A stretch of 64,000 nucleotides of DNA from Brassica napus (lineage: Eukaryota > Streptophyta > Magnoliopsida > Brassicales > Brassicaceae), in assembly GCF_020379485.1 (NCBI RefSeq), contig NC_063452.1:52018439-52082438 (forward strand). Direction: 5' to 3'. Positions 23,204 through 35,597 of the stretch are shown here, in pieces. Each line of letters begins with the position of its first letter. Position 1 is the stretch's first letter. The translations under genes and the position numbers were made by a program. The notes under the pieces are model-generated. The model was not told the DNA's origin. It made no database searches and saw only the letters and a program-made list of their open reading frames with translations.

Positions 23204-24612
23204 GACCTTCTTTAGATGATGGACGGGTAAAGGGTAGTTTGGTCAATTATGAAAACTTGGGATTATACCAAAGTTAAATTTGACCTTTGATTTTTATGTT
23301 TTTACTTTTTAGTGTTCTTTTATTGGTCAGATACGACTTTTACTATTGTTCATTATTCTGTTTCCTAATTTAATGCTACTGACTAGCTAGTACATCTAAA
23401 TTTTGTTTTGATTTGATTACAGCCGCTTAAAATACAACTTTCATAAATTAATATTCAAGAAACTAATAATTTAATAAATCAGTATTTATTGGTTGTGAAT
23501 AAAATTTACAATTTAATAAATTAATAAAACATTATAATTTTGACATTATTAATATTAATATAAAATGCTTTATTGTACTTTTGTAATCATTTTTATCCAA
23601 ATATATATATATGACATTGTTTTTTCTAATAATTACATCATATCTTCCAAATATGGCTTTATATTTTGATAATTTATTACAGTTATTTTGTTTTCCCAAA
23701 ATTATTTACTTGATGATGTTTGACAATTTTTTTTGTTCAAACAACAAGATGAAGGTATGAATTTTCAGTTAGACGATTTTTAAAATTTTCGATATATTTT
23801 TCCGGCTGTACTTTTTCCTCCCAAGAAAAAGAGTTCCAACACAATCTGATTCTTCCATGAATGCATCTACTTTTTGTTTCATAAGAAAATGACTGCTCTA
23901 GCGTTCATTAAAACTTGTAATAAGAAAGAAAGAAAAAATAGACTGAAACTTGTAATAAGATTTAAGCCGTGGCCGCTGAAGTAGTTGGAAATTATTCAAT
24001 GAATGCATGCCTTACACAGCCTACTTGTTTAGTTTTTGTGAAGCAATTTCTGCAGTTAATATTTTGCAAAATATAAGCCATACCTTGAATTATACATGAC
24101 CTTAACTTGCAAACTATCCAAAATTAGGTCAGGAGTAATGACAAAACAGTTGATTGTCACGACTCATGGTCATATATCATCAGCAACTTAAATTTAAGCG
24201 TATTTTAAGATTAAAAATTGCATATTGTTTTGGATTCTCTTAGTTCCACAAGTAAAAGCTCTGTCAATGGATTTAATATACAGTCACAGAATGATGGATC
24301 ACCAACTTCTAACCACTGCTCCAGAGGGAAAAAAATACATGCACGTATATAAAACAAAGATCCTACTCCTAAGATAAAGGTAGATAGTTTATCTTAAAAT
24401 AAAAAATTTGGAAGTTGTAAATTTTCTCGCTGACTCGCTCTTATTCAGACAAAGTTTTTCCCAGAAATTTACCAAAATATATTTGAACATAAGAAGGATT
24501 CTGCCAAGTGATATTAATTGGTATTTTATGAAAGTTAACTGATAATGAAATAAGTTCTTACATTCATAAACTGATAAAAGTCATTGTCCTAAAATACGGC
24601 TAAAACCATTTG
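23199..24612. other. Intergenic sequence, upstream of the RING-vWA gene
   Basis: AT-rich DNA with no recognised gene or element. The distal promoter of the gene at 23017 would lie in its first part. Confidence 0.5.
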
Positions 24613-24677
24613 AACTATGAATGTAGGAAGTCCTTTAAAAAAAAAAAAAAAAAAAAAAAAAACTATGAGTGTAGGAG
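24613..24677 (+). mobile_element. Poly(A)-only retroposition scar with direct repeats
   Basis: AACTATGAATGTAGGAA (24613-24629) and AACTATGAGTGTAGGAG (24661-24677) are direct repeats with two differences. They enclose only GTCCTTT plus a run of about 25 A. This is what an extremely 5'-truncated LINE-mediated insertion with its target duplication would leave. Slippage is the alternative. Confidence 0.5.
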
Positions 24678-25371
24678 TATGGGTTGTGTCAAATGCGTGC
24701 GGGTGCGTGCATTGATTTATGGGAGTGTAGTAACTCTTAATGCTATAGAGGAAAATTGATAAGGAAGTGCATTAAGTATGGTTGAATAGGAGGAGAAAAA
24801 GAGAGGAGAAATGAGTTGAGGATAGGAAAAAAAGCTGGGGACAAAGATAAAGCAAAAAACTTCATAGCCATTAATTAGAACCCATTCATTAGGTGGAGAA
24901 TATTGAAATTGTAGTCTATTACAGGGTGTCAACCATCATAAAGAATTCTTTAGACAAAACAAAAATCTCATGGAGAAAATAAAATCCAACCAAACAAAAT
25001 ATCTAATATTCACATCTTTGGATTATAATAAGTTGCTTAATGTGTAATTTTTTAGGAGTCCTTTCATTTATAATAACTTTCAACTACAGAAGAATATTAT
25101 ACATGTCATATATGTTGAGTTTCGAGAAAAGATAAGCATATTTTGTTTTTGTGGGAGCCTTTTCTGATAGAAGAGAACTAGACATGAGAGTATTATCGTA
25201 AATTAAAGAATGTGTTACATCCCAAGTTGAGAGTAAAGAACACATGAGTGAAAAGTGATATCATTCCACATGGCATAGAGGTCGATTTTTGTAGAAAGTA
25301 CATTGATCGGACTAGTATAAGGTATATACTAATATACCATACGAAAAGTTGGGTCGGATTACCCCCCTCCC

Positions 25372-25372
<1 letters not shown>
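24678..25372. other. Intergenic sequence, nothing recognised
   Basis: No domain-bearing ORF or terminal repeats are visible. The reading frame at 24717-24932 (minus) is not supported by any family resemblance. Confidence 0.45.

Positions 25373-25416
<44 letters not shown>
25373..25416. repeat. Poly(C) homopolymer of 44
   Basis: A run of 44 C follows CCCCCCTCCCA, so the pyrimidine C-tract is longer than 50 bp in total. It could form i-motif or G-quadruplex structures. Its length is unreliable in sequencing. Confidence 0.85.
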
Positions 25417-25417
<1 letters not shown>

Positions 25418-25741
25418 ACTACTCAAGTATTTCTAGATAGACAATCCGGACTAGTCAAGTACTTCTACATATTTATGTTGTCCTGATCGACAAGTATTAT
25501 CAATATATGGGGAAATGAAGATAAATAGTTAAGTTACAATAAGAAAATATAAATATAAATAGTTGCAGAGTCTCCCATATTCGCCATCTTTATACATTTG
25601 TAAATGGTGAATGAGCTAGTTTTGTTTTATTTGCCTTGGCACGTAGAAATAAGATAACTTTAACACACATAGAATTTAGGATAAGAACAAATCAAGGCAG
25701 TGGGTGTCATGCTCTCTTAGAAGTATACTTGGGGTTCTAAC

Positions 25742-26017
25742 GGCATCAGCATTGGTGAAGTCCAAGGGGAGTTTACACAGTTTTCAAAAAAAAAATAATA
25801 TTAAAATAAATAAAAGCTATGAACCTGTCTCTCGGGAATTCACTCCAGTGAACCCGGATCATCACTGTAGCGCGGGCTCCACGACATGTGGCGGTCCGCG
25901 ATTGGTCCTATTAATATATATATTTTTTTTAAATAAAATAAAAATCAAACAGAAAAAAAAATAATAATAAAAAAATGCTTTGTGAACTCCTTCCATGGGG
26001 TTCACTAATGCTGATGG
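25742..26017. mobile_element. MITE with GGCATCAGCATT / AATGCTGATGG ends
   Basis: The left end GGCATCAGCATTGGTGAA and the complement of the right end (CCATCAGCATTAGTGAAC) form inverted repeats of about 35 bp. Each end abuts TCTAA (25736-25740 and about 26018-26022), a possible 5-bp duplication. The interior holds a GC-rich block and no coding sequence. Confidence 0.6.
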
Positions 26018-27662
26018 TCTAAGGGTATAAGTTAGAGTTATATGAGCCTTTTAAAGCGGAGACTGTGTAGTTGTTGATCAGATGAATATATACACATAAC
26101 TTTGATGGTGTTACAAAAACAAATATTTGATTAACTTAACCTATATATATGCCGTTGAATTTGAAAATCCGGTAATAATACTACGTCGGCATTTTATATA
26201 AATGACTAGACTATAAATTTGGTCAAGGAACTGATACATACGTTGGCTAATATATTATAAACAACAAAATTGGATATAGTAACTTTTTGTTGTTAATTCT
26301 TTATATGTGCGTGTCACAGTGGATAAATGTGGTGGAATAATTCGTCTATATGGAGTTTTGATGAATTGATGATGCTTCGTCTATTAATACAAACACCATG
26401 CTTTGCTGTATACAACCTAACCAAGATTGCGAAATGTAAAAGAAAACAGATCAGTTGCAGCCACCAAAAGTCATTCTCCCATCTATTAAAAGTCACCCCT
26501 AAAAACCGGTTTCATTTATTTGCACCCACGGTATCTTGTGACTCTTGTCGTGTTATTATTAACCTTGTTCTTTTCATTTTACAAATTCCACGCGATTTTT
26601 TTTATAATCACACATATATATATATATATATATATATAAATTATTGGCTAATTTATTTGAGATAATACAGACAGCTATGGAGAAGAGTGAGATGTCAATG
26701 AAAAAACATTAAATTATACGCAGAAAATGGATTTTGGATAACATGCCAAAGCCGAGAGTTTCTCATTGGTTTGCGCTGAATCTTCCTCTTCCATAAAGTT
26801 CTCTTACTTGAACCTCCGCCGTTATGTTTGAACTAAACATATCTTTTTCGCTTCTTATTAAAATAGTATACACATGAAAGCCGAAGATACGAGTTGTCAT
26901 TAACCACCCTTGGTTTTTTACTCAAAGATTTTAGGTTTTCTATAACCTCGTCTAGTAGAAAATAAAAACCAAAGCGATAAAAAAACGAAGAACAGAACAA
27001 TGGTCTACTAACGGTGTTTTAACGTTCAATGATTCCAACTATGAATCGAACTCTTATCTTATCTTAGTACTAAAAAAAAACTCTTATCTTATGTTATGCA
27101 GATCTCGATTTGTAGTTACAGAAAAAACAAGAAAAAAAATGTAGATGGTTGGTTTAAATACCGGACGTGAAAAACAAAAAAAAAAATACCGGACGTGAAT
27201 CATTTTACATGCAACATATTATAAAAAAAAACTCTCTTTTGGTTATTATTTTTTAGTTTTATCAATAAAGTTTAATCATTTATAATTTTACGTTTTATTT
27301 TATATTTTAGTTTCAAAAATAAATACATTAATTATATTCTAAAATATCAATATTTTGCATACCAAAAAAGCTAGAACATCAATATTTTATTTACGAAGGG
27401 AGTATGATTTTAATTAGTGTAAATGTATATAAATCATTGTGTATTATAACATGCTTTTTATTCAAATGATGACATAGTGTTAGTGAAGAATATTAACTAA
27501 CACATAGTTTGAATTCAAAGATAAACGATTTGGTCAACAAGCAACCTAATATATATTTTGGATAACAAAGCACGAAATCAATTGTTTAGCAAAAATACAA
27601 TATTTTATTTTTAGAATGTTATTATTAGCAAAAACTGGTCAAGATCAACATTTAATTATGAA
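26018..27662. other. AT-rich intergenic stretch
   Basis: There is a (TA)n run at 26614-26639 and two copies of AAATACCGGACGTGAA at about 27157 and 27184. No gene or full element was recognised. Confidence 0.45.
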
Positions 27663-29001
27663 CTAGATTTTGATCCGCGCGGTTGCGCGGATGTTTGTTT
27701 TCACTTTTCTATAGATAAATTATTGTTTTAAACATTAGTGGTATATACTTTTAGCGTTAATCATATACTTAAATGGTTATATAATTATTTCAAATACAAT
27801 AATTTTATAATTTACATGTTATAATTAATCAATTGTTTAAACCCGTATGTATTTTCACTTCTTATTATATATTTATCTTATTGTATTTGTATTTAATTAT
27901 TAAGCAAATTAATATATTCATGAGAAAACATATTTGAAAATTATTTTGTATTTAATCTAAATAAATTCTGACCCGTGTTTCAAAGCTGTATTTCGTTTTA
28001 CTAATATTTTTATGCTTATTCATTTTAGATAATATATTATTGTATATAAAAAAGTCTAAGATATGTTAACTTTTAGACATGTATTATATGGTTTGTTAAT
28101 TTTAAGCCGTTCTATCATCATATTATATTTTTAAAATAAATAATTTATATTTATGGAAATAAAATTTATAAATATATCAATTGAATATACTTTTATCATA
28201 TTTATTTAAGTATAACAATTATATTTTAACATGATCATGACTATAAAGTAGATAAAATAAGATATAATTTATTTATTTTTCATTTTATAAACGATAACTT
28301 AAAATACATTAAATTATTGATAAAATATTTTTACACAGATTTATTAGAATTTTTAAAATATAATATATAAATATATATTATATTTAAAATAAAAATATAT
28401 TATGATTAAAGTAGTTACAAAGATTTTATATTATAAGCTTTAAAGAAATACATGTTAATTTTTATACATGTATTATATAGTTTGCTAATGTTAACACATC
28501 TTACCAACATATTAGATTTTATTTCTGAACATAAATATTTTATACTTATGAAAACAAAATATATAAAATTTATAAGTTTAATACAATTTTATTATATTTA
28601 GCTCAATATAATAATTTTCTTTTAATATGATTGATTATGATTATATAATATATAAAATATTACAGAATTTTTTATTTTTCATTTTATAAACGATTACTGA
28701 ATTTATTAATGTATAATAATATTTCAAAATAATTTCGAAATTAGTGAAAATATTTAAATATAATTTCGAAAATGAAGATCTTGTAAAAATCTTTTAAAAC
28801 AGATTTGTTAGAATTTTAAAATAAATATATTTATATTTAAAATGAAAAGATATAAAAAGATATTATGATTAAAGTATTTTAAAGATTTTATGTATTATTA
28901 GTCTTAATAAAATACATTTAATAAGATTTCTAAGTGATGGTCCAAATTAAAAAAAAAATCACACATGAAAGAAGTCATGACTTCTATTTTAATATAAAAG
29001 A
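27663..29001 (-). mobile_element. Non-autonomous Helitron, copy 1
   Basis: On the minus strand the element starts TCTTTTATATTAAAATAGAA (29001, preceded by A). It ends with a hairpin, ATCCGCGCAACCGCGCGGAT (27691-27672), followed by CAAAATCTAG and then T. TC start, 3' hairpin, CTAG end and insertion between A and T are the defining features of Helitrons. The interior is AT-rich and contains internal repeats of about 400 bp. There are no Rep/helicase genes. Confidence 0.72.
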
Positions 29002-30093
29002 TTGTTTGAACATGCCATGTGGCTTGATAATTTATAAATATTATTTTGTGTCTAAATTCAAATCTGCATAAATATACTGATTCAACAAACAAAAAGTAAT
29101 TATCGCTGTCCCGTTAAATAAAAATTTACCAATTTTTTTTTACTTATTGTTTAATAAAAATTGGTATAATACAAATTCCAGTTGGCAAACCATTTACATA
29201 AATAGTTCCTAAATCTTTTTTAGTTTATTTTGCCGTAACTTTTTAATTCAGTTTTAGACAAATTATAAGAATATAGAGAAAGGTGCAAGGGATCAAATTA
29301 TCAGTTTTCATTTGTAACATTATTCGTTTTCAGTCCATAACTTGAATAGTTTTACCAAATATATTCTAGAAGTCATAACTTGTTTCATGTATGATTTTTT
29401 AATTTGGAACGTCTTTTAAAAAATTTATGTATTTTATTAAAACTAATATTACATAGAATCTTTGGGTTACTTTAATCTTAATATCTTTTGATGATATCTT
29501 TTCATTTTAAATATAAAAATATATATTTTAAAAATCTAACAAATCCGTTTCAAAAGATTTTAACAAGATCTTAATTTTAAAAAATTAAATATAAATATTT
29601 ACACTAATTTTGTAATTAGTTTGAACTATTATTATAGATTAATATATTCACTTATCGTTTATAAAATGAAAACTAAAAATTCTATCCTATTTTTTATCTA
29701 TTATATAATCATAATCAATTGTATTAAAAGAAAATTATTATATTGAGCTAAATACATGTAAATATTTATACATGTATTATATAGTTTGATAATGTTAACC
29801 CGTCTTACCAACATATTATATTTTTGAACATAAGTATTTATGTTGGTAAGACGGTTAACAATATCAAACTATATAATACATGTATAAAAATTTACATGTA
29901 TTTTATTAAAACTAATAATATAAAATCTTTGTAACTACTTAATTATGATATCTTTTCATTTAAAAAATAATAATAATAAAAGTATTCTAACAAATCTGTT
30001 GATAATTATTTTAACGATATTTTAATTTTCAAAAAAATAATGTAAATATTTTCACTAATTTTGTAATTAGAAATGAACTATTATTATACATTA

Positions 30094-30147
<54 letters not shown>
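30094..30147. repeat. (TA)n microsatellite
   Basis: Over 50 bp of alternating T and A with one C interruption. Confidence 0.9.
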
Positions 30148-30153
<6 letters not shown>

Positions 30154-31059
30154 ATCGTTTATAAAATGATATATTCTATCATATTTTTATCTATTTTATA
30201 ATCATCACCAATCATGTTAAAATAAAATTATTATATTGAACTAAAATGATAAATTTATTTTAAATTGATAAATTTATAAATTTTACTTTTCATAAATGTA
30301 AAATATTCATGTTAAAAATATAATACGATGACATAACGACTTAATATTAGTAAACTATATAATACATGTATAAAACTAAGATTTTTCTATATACAATAAT
30401 ATATTATTTAAAGTAAATAAAAGTAAAAAAAATATTGCTAAAAAGAAATCCAGCTTTGAAAGGTAGGTCCGATTTAGCATAGATTAAATACAAAATAATT
30501 TTCAAATATGTTGTTTCATGCATATATTAATTTGTTTAATAATTAAGAGTTTTTTTGCAAATATGACTCAAAACTTAAAGTCAAACACAAAACTAACCCA
30601 TGTTTTTTTTGGAACTTTGACTTGCCACTTTCACCCCAAAGTTCATATTATTTAAGAAAATTCCATCACATTTTTTTTTTTTTGAAAATGCATATTTTAC
30701 TCTATCACCCTCATCTTCCTCGAGTATTCACAATATTGTCATTGCCATCAATACACCAACCACCATGAACAACCAATTTGAAGCTCTTAATGCACCTAAA
30801 AATCATTTTACACTCTTTATTTCTCAATTCTTATGAACCAAAAACAACATCTCTTTACTTTCTCTCCATATTCATCCAAAAAAACCCAAGATTTTGATTC
30901 TAAAAATTTTATGGTTCATAGAGCCATTGAAGCTTACGATTCTTGGTGGGTAACGTTTGTTTGAGATTCTGGGTGTTTGGAGAAGACTTTTGTGTGCTAA
31001 ACAAGTTATCTCACTTGTTGAAACTATGAAATTAGTTTTTTTTTTCAGATATGTTCGTC

Positions 31060-31998
31060 CAGACTACTTTCGGGAAGTCGTCTGGCTGTAGATGACTTAC
31101 ATGGAAGTCTTCTGGTCAATGCAGAAGTTAATTTTGCAATTGACTTTTAAATGTGTTTTTCTAGACGACTTACACGGAAGTCGTCCATATTTGTTTGTTA
31201 AAAAAAAATCGAGACGACTTCCATGTAAGTCGTCTAAGGTAAATGGGTTAGTTTTGCATTTGACCGGATTGTGTCAGACGACTTACATGTAAGTTGTCCA
31301 GTAGAAAATTAAAAATCAATATTTTGTTATACCTAGATGACTTCCATGTAAGTCGTCTCAGGTTAGTTTTGCAATTGAAAAATAAAACAAAAAAAATTAT
31401 TTTTGTCTAGACGACTTACACGTAAGTCGTCTCACGTAAGTCGTCCATCAGACGACTTATACGTAAGTCGTCCATCAGACGACTTATACGTAAGTCGTCC
31501 ATCAGACGACTTCAACGGAAGTCGTCCATCAGACGACTTCCACGGAAGCCGTCCATGATTTTATTCCGAGATTCTGGTCAAACCTTGCTTATCTTGGACG
31601 ACTTCCATGTAAGTCGTCGGACGGACGACTTCCGTGTAAGTCGTCTAGAAAAAAAATAATTTTTTTTGTTTTATTTTTCAATTGCAAAATTAACCTGAGA
31701 CGACTTACATGGAAGTTGTCTAGGTATAACAAAATATTGATTTTTTAATTTTCTACTGGACGACTTCCATGTAAGTCGTCCAGGAAAAGTCAAATTTCTC
31801 ACACAATCCGGTCAAATGCAAAACTAACTCATTTTCCCTAGACGACTTACATGGAAGTCGTCTCAAGTTTTTTTTTAACAAACAAAGATGGACGACTTCT
31901 ATGTAAGTCGTCTAGGTTAAAAATCAATTGTAAAACTAACCTAAATGGACGACTTCCTAGAAGTCTACCAGACGACCTCCGTGGAAGTCGTCTGCGTC
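31060..31998. repeat. Large palindrome of GACGACTT/AAGTCGTC motifs
   Basis: More than a dozen self-complementary units of the form GACGACTTACATGTAAGTCG occur, some spaced by unique sequence. The array as a whole is also an inverted repeat centred near 31537. For example, the spacer around 31240-31275 (TTGACCGGATTGTGT) recurs in reverse at about 31800, and the spacer around 31300 recurs in reverse at about 31745. A transcript from either strand would fold into a stem of several hundred base pairs. Confidence 0.85.
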
Positions 31999-32639
31999 AA
32001 TGTTTAATAAACTTTCATTTTCTCTAAAACTATAAAGACGTTTAAATTTATTTTGTTAATTCATGTATATTAGTCAATATTGGGGCTACTGAATGAAATT
32101 TATAACTTAATTGGTGATATTTATAAGGTTACCAACATTCATGCTTAGTAAAGTTTCTAGCTAATTGAGAAGACTTCCGTGGAAGTCTTCTACGTTAGTT
32201 TTTGTAAATTTGTTAAGTAACTTTAAGATATGTTTATTTAATTTTCAAAAGTGTTAAGTATCAAGTAACATGGTTTAATGTGTTTTCTCAGATCATAAGA
32301 TATACTTTTTACTTATGTTTCTAATGAAAGTGTTCTAGCTTTGAACTTATGTAATGTTTTATCTTTTGTGAATTTGACTAAGTTTTCTTGAGAATCCTTC
32401 TCCCTTAGTTGTAATAAATTTGATTAATTTTTTTGTGTTATTGTGTTTTGCTATTGAAGTTGTATCAATAACTTCAATTATGTCAAGTAATTTTGGCAAG
32501 ATAATGTCGTGGAAAATGAACATATTTACCAAACTTTTTCATTAATATCTCTTCAAATTTACAAAAAAATCACAACAAAAAGAGTACACATGCAAATCAC
32601 AAAACAGACCACAAACAAATCTATTATAGATCATTCCTC

Positions 32640-33480
32640 TACAAAGACAAGCTTAGACTCCACTTGATATGGAAGAAGACCCCGTCAGAAGACTTCCTGG
32701 AAGTCTTCTAGCACATTATATTTTAGAAGACTTCCGAGAAGACTTCCCATAAGTCTTCCAAAGTCTGATCCAGATCTTAAAAACATGTATATCAAACCCA
32801 GATCTGTAAAACCTGCATATCATATCAAAAAACGTTCAAATAGCTTAAAAACAGAGAAAATGAGTGGAAAATTAGATATACATACTTTTATAGAACACAC
32901 AAAGTACATATTCAAGTGGAAGATGATAACCATCTGATTAAAACATGCAACAAAAAGATAGATTATTGAGAAAGACATGAGACAAAAATGAAAAATTCAT
33001 ATAAAGTTTAGTGTTTTCAAGTCAAAGAGATTAGAGTGAGTTTGAAGAGTTTTAGTTTGGGAAAAAATATGATTTTTATGCAACAGGAGGTTACCAAATG
33101 AAGAAAAATCAACATAAGAACTTACCAAAACGCTCAGATCTATTATGAAAGGGATACATGGTAAAAGACTCCGTCAGAAGACTTCCTGAAAGTCGTCTGG
33201 AAGTCTTCTAGCCCAGAAGTCTTCCAGATCTGAAAAACCTGCATATCCAAATCCAGATCTGAAAAACATGCATCTCCAAAAACGTTCAAATGACTTAAAA
33301 ACAGAGAAAATGAGTGGAATATTAGATAGATCTACCTTTATAGAACACACAAAAATACAAATCTAAAATTATTAAATCTACCTTTAAATGAGTGGAAGAT
33401 GAGAACCATGTGATGAAAAACCTGCAAAACAAGATAAATTAGTGAGAAATACATGAGACAAAAACAATAAATTGATATAA
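32640..33480. repeat. Direct duplication of about 489 bp inside the Mutator-like element
   Basis: CCGTCAGAAGACTTCCT occurs at about 32682 and 33171. It is followed in both copies by AGATCTGAAAAACCTGCATA-type sequence, AAAACGTTCAAAT, AAAACAGAGAAAATGAGTGG and TTTATAGAACACACAAA in the same order. Both copies carry AGAAGACTTCC/GGAAGTCTTCT palindromes related to the GTCGTC units. Confidence 0.75.
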
Positions 33481-34592
33481 AGTTTGGTGTTTATAAGTTC
33501 AAAGAGATTAGAGAGAGGTTGGAGAGTTTTAGAATGATGAACATATCATTTTTGTTGCAGCCATTTGAGAAGAGGAGAGAGAATGCGTAAATATTTGTTT
33601 ATATATGGAGACAAAAATTCCAATAAGGTTAAATATTTTCGATCAGAATACTTACTAGACGACTTACTTGTAAGTCGCCCAGAAGACTTCAATATTTTTA
33701 GCGGGAAACTAAAATATTTTTAGCGGGAGTTAGAAGACTTCCCACATAACTTATATGTTAGTCGTCTAGACCCTAAACATAACCTCTAAACTAAATTAAC
33801 TAACTAAACACTTCATAAAATCAAATTAAACTTAAAAAGTGTTTACTACTATACACAGAAATAATCACATGTAGATAAAAATTTAATTTTTCAAAAAAAT
33901 ATTTAAGCTTTCCAAAATCTAACCCTAAGAATACATACAATACTACAACATATGTTGCCAAACCCTAGACCAAAGAATATCATGATTCACTACTTTAACT
34001 CATCTATGTTGAAAATAATTCAATTTTATTATATCTTAATTTATATCACTTAAAACTGTTTATAATTACATGATTTTAATTTTTCGCTTATCAAAATATT
34101 TTTTACAAAATTTATAAATTATTTTTAAGATCAACTACCGTGGACATCGTCCAGAAAACTTAACAGAATCTCAGAAGACTTAGCGGGGATATATTCATAA
34201 AAATGAGTTCTGTTTTTTTGTTTGGTCACAAGTGGCTGGTTGTAATTTCACAAGGCTTTTGAGTTACTTTTGCATTTGATTCAAGTTTGGATATACTTTT
34301 GCAATCAAAATCAAGTTTTGAATCATATTTGGTAAATCCCCCAATAATTAAATGCAAATACAATAAGATAAATATATAATAAGAAGCAACAAAAATATAC
34401 AATGGTTTTAAACAATTGATTAACTGCAACATATAAATTATAAAATTATAAAATTATTGTATCTGAAATAGTTATATATACATTAAAATATATGATTAAT
34501 CTTTTAAAAATGTATACTATTAATAATCTAAAATAAATATCTACCTATATAAAATTGAAAACAAACATCGCACAGTTGCGCAGATCGAGATA

Positions 34593-35310
34593 TAATATCA
34601 ATCTTACTATTCAAGTCTCAAGATGGGCATGATCAAACCATGAAAATCATTAATCAATAAAATCTAAAACATCATAATAATTCAAATCTCAAAAATCATT
34701 TAAAAAAAACAACACACAAAAACTATCAATTTCGAGCTACAATTTAATTAAAGACTAAAGTTTATCCAAGCGTTGTTCCTCTTGTATTTCGTCCCTACGG
34801 AAATGAAAACCTATATATATGAGCAACAATAGTCACCATGTTCTCACAGGTTGCCAGACGTTATGGGAATTAAAAGAACCAAAAAGATGTTGAAGATTAA
34901 TCTATGCAGCACGATCTGATATATGTCCTTTCACGGTTTCACCATTGTTTGGTGGTACGGTGTTTTCGTATACACCTTCCTGTTTGGAATGTTTCCGCAG
35001 CTTCACCTGGTCCCGAAGGTGTCTTACTGTCATGCAATATTGTGCTATGTTACTTATTGATGAACCCGGCTCATATTCCTATCGTCCTTTTATATTTCTA
35101 GTAAACTTGAAATCCATAGAAAGAAGTAAAGGTGACAAGATGTAATGTATGTTGTCATAATCCATGATGTTGAGAAAAGATGTAAAAGGATCATGATCAG
35201 GCATATACATGTCAGTGTAACAATACTCTATACAAATGTAATAAAAACTTTGATATTTTTATTTAAAAACAAAATATTTCCAAAAAGGACGAATAAAAAG
35301 TTACTATATC
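34593..35310. other. 3' flank of the DUF547 gene
   Basis: No supported gene. The plus-strand frames at 34904-35145 show no recognisable domain. The 3' UTR of the disrupted gene on the minus strand would lie next to 35310. Confidence 0.4.
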
Positions 35311-35597
35311 TTAAATGGCTAAAAGATACTGAAACTCAAAATCATAATTGGAGTTTAGATTCTTTAAACAATCTACCATTGATTTTCTTAAGGAACCAGA
35401 GGTTGGTAATTGGTTGCAAACCCATTTTACGAGATATCCCATCTCTCCGCAGCTGCTATCTGCCCTTGCACCCACGAAATCGGCTGCGTGTTTCACCAGA
35501 AGCTCCGGCAAGATTACTCGTTTAGCCTCCGTAACCACCACCTCCGGCAAGATTACTCGTTTAGCCTCCGTAACCACCACCGAGGCTTGCAGATACT
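35311..35597 (-). pseudogene. DUF547 gene, 3' half of last exon (cut off by Athila insertion)
   Basis: On the minus strand this reads the C-terminal end of a DUF547 protein: YLQASVVVTEAKRVILPE, then KHAADF, GEMGYLVKWVCNQLP and EFQYLL with a natural stop. It joins in frame to the exon ending at 54367 once the 18.8-kb Athila-like element and one copy of ATACT (35593-35597) are removed. A 39-bp tandem duplication (35503-35541 and 35542-35580) repeats 13 residues, VVVTEAKRVILPE, in frame. DUF547 proteins with an N-terminal MIP1-type zipper are plant-specific and of poorly defined biochemical role. Confidence 0.85.
35503..35580. repeat. 39-bp perfect tandem duplication in a coding exon
   Basis: Two identical 39-bp units begin CTCCGGCAAGATTACTCG. 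The unit length is a multiple of three, so the reading frame of the DUF547 exon is kept. Confidence 0.95.

Larger units (their letters stand above)
30547..34342. mobile_element. Mutator-like non-autonomous element (3.8 kb)
   Basis: The left terminus GAGTTTTTTTGCAAATATGA and the complement of the right terminus (GGGGGATTTACCAAATATGA) form an inverted repeat that continues through TCAAAACTT. Both sides carry the perfect 9-bp duplication AATAATTAA (30538-30546 and 34343-34351), the length expected for Mutator-like elements. No MURA transposase is present. The interior is a large palindrome plus a direct duplication. Confidence 0.78.
29350..34592 (+). mobile_element. Helitron copy 2, opposite orientation, split by a Mutator-like element
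   Basis: Sequence from about 29350 on the plus strand matches the minus strand of copy 1 from its 5' end inward (shared GAAGTCAT, TTCATGTRTGATTTTTTA and CTAACAAATCYGTT blocks). The match resumes after the inserted element at 34352 and runs to a decayed 3' hairpin (ATCGCACAGTTGCGCAGAT near 34570). Only approximate ends can be given, because the termini have drifted. A (TA)n tract lies inside at 30094-30147. The insertion occupies 30547-34342. Confidence 0.6.

Noticed and set aside
25193..25436. Gly-rich and Pro-rich ORFs over 25193-25436
   Set aside because: Both are translations of the poly(C)/poly(G) tract and have no other coding signal.
31060..31998. CRISPR-like regularly repeated palindromes
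   Set aside because: Spacing is irregular, units are palindromic with variable centres, the sequence is eukaryotic, and the array lies inside a Mutator-like element.
27663..34592. A single 7-kb foldback transposon
   Set aside because: The ends have Helitron signatures (hairpin plus CTAG), and the central homology is explained by two separate opposed copies plus one Mutator-like insertion.
34904..35145. Two overlapping small plus-strand ORFs
   Set aside because: No recognisable domain and no supporting splice or promoter signal; left as unassigned flank.
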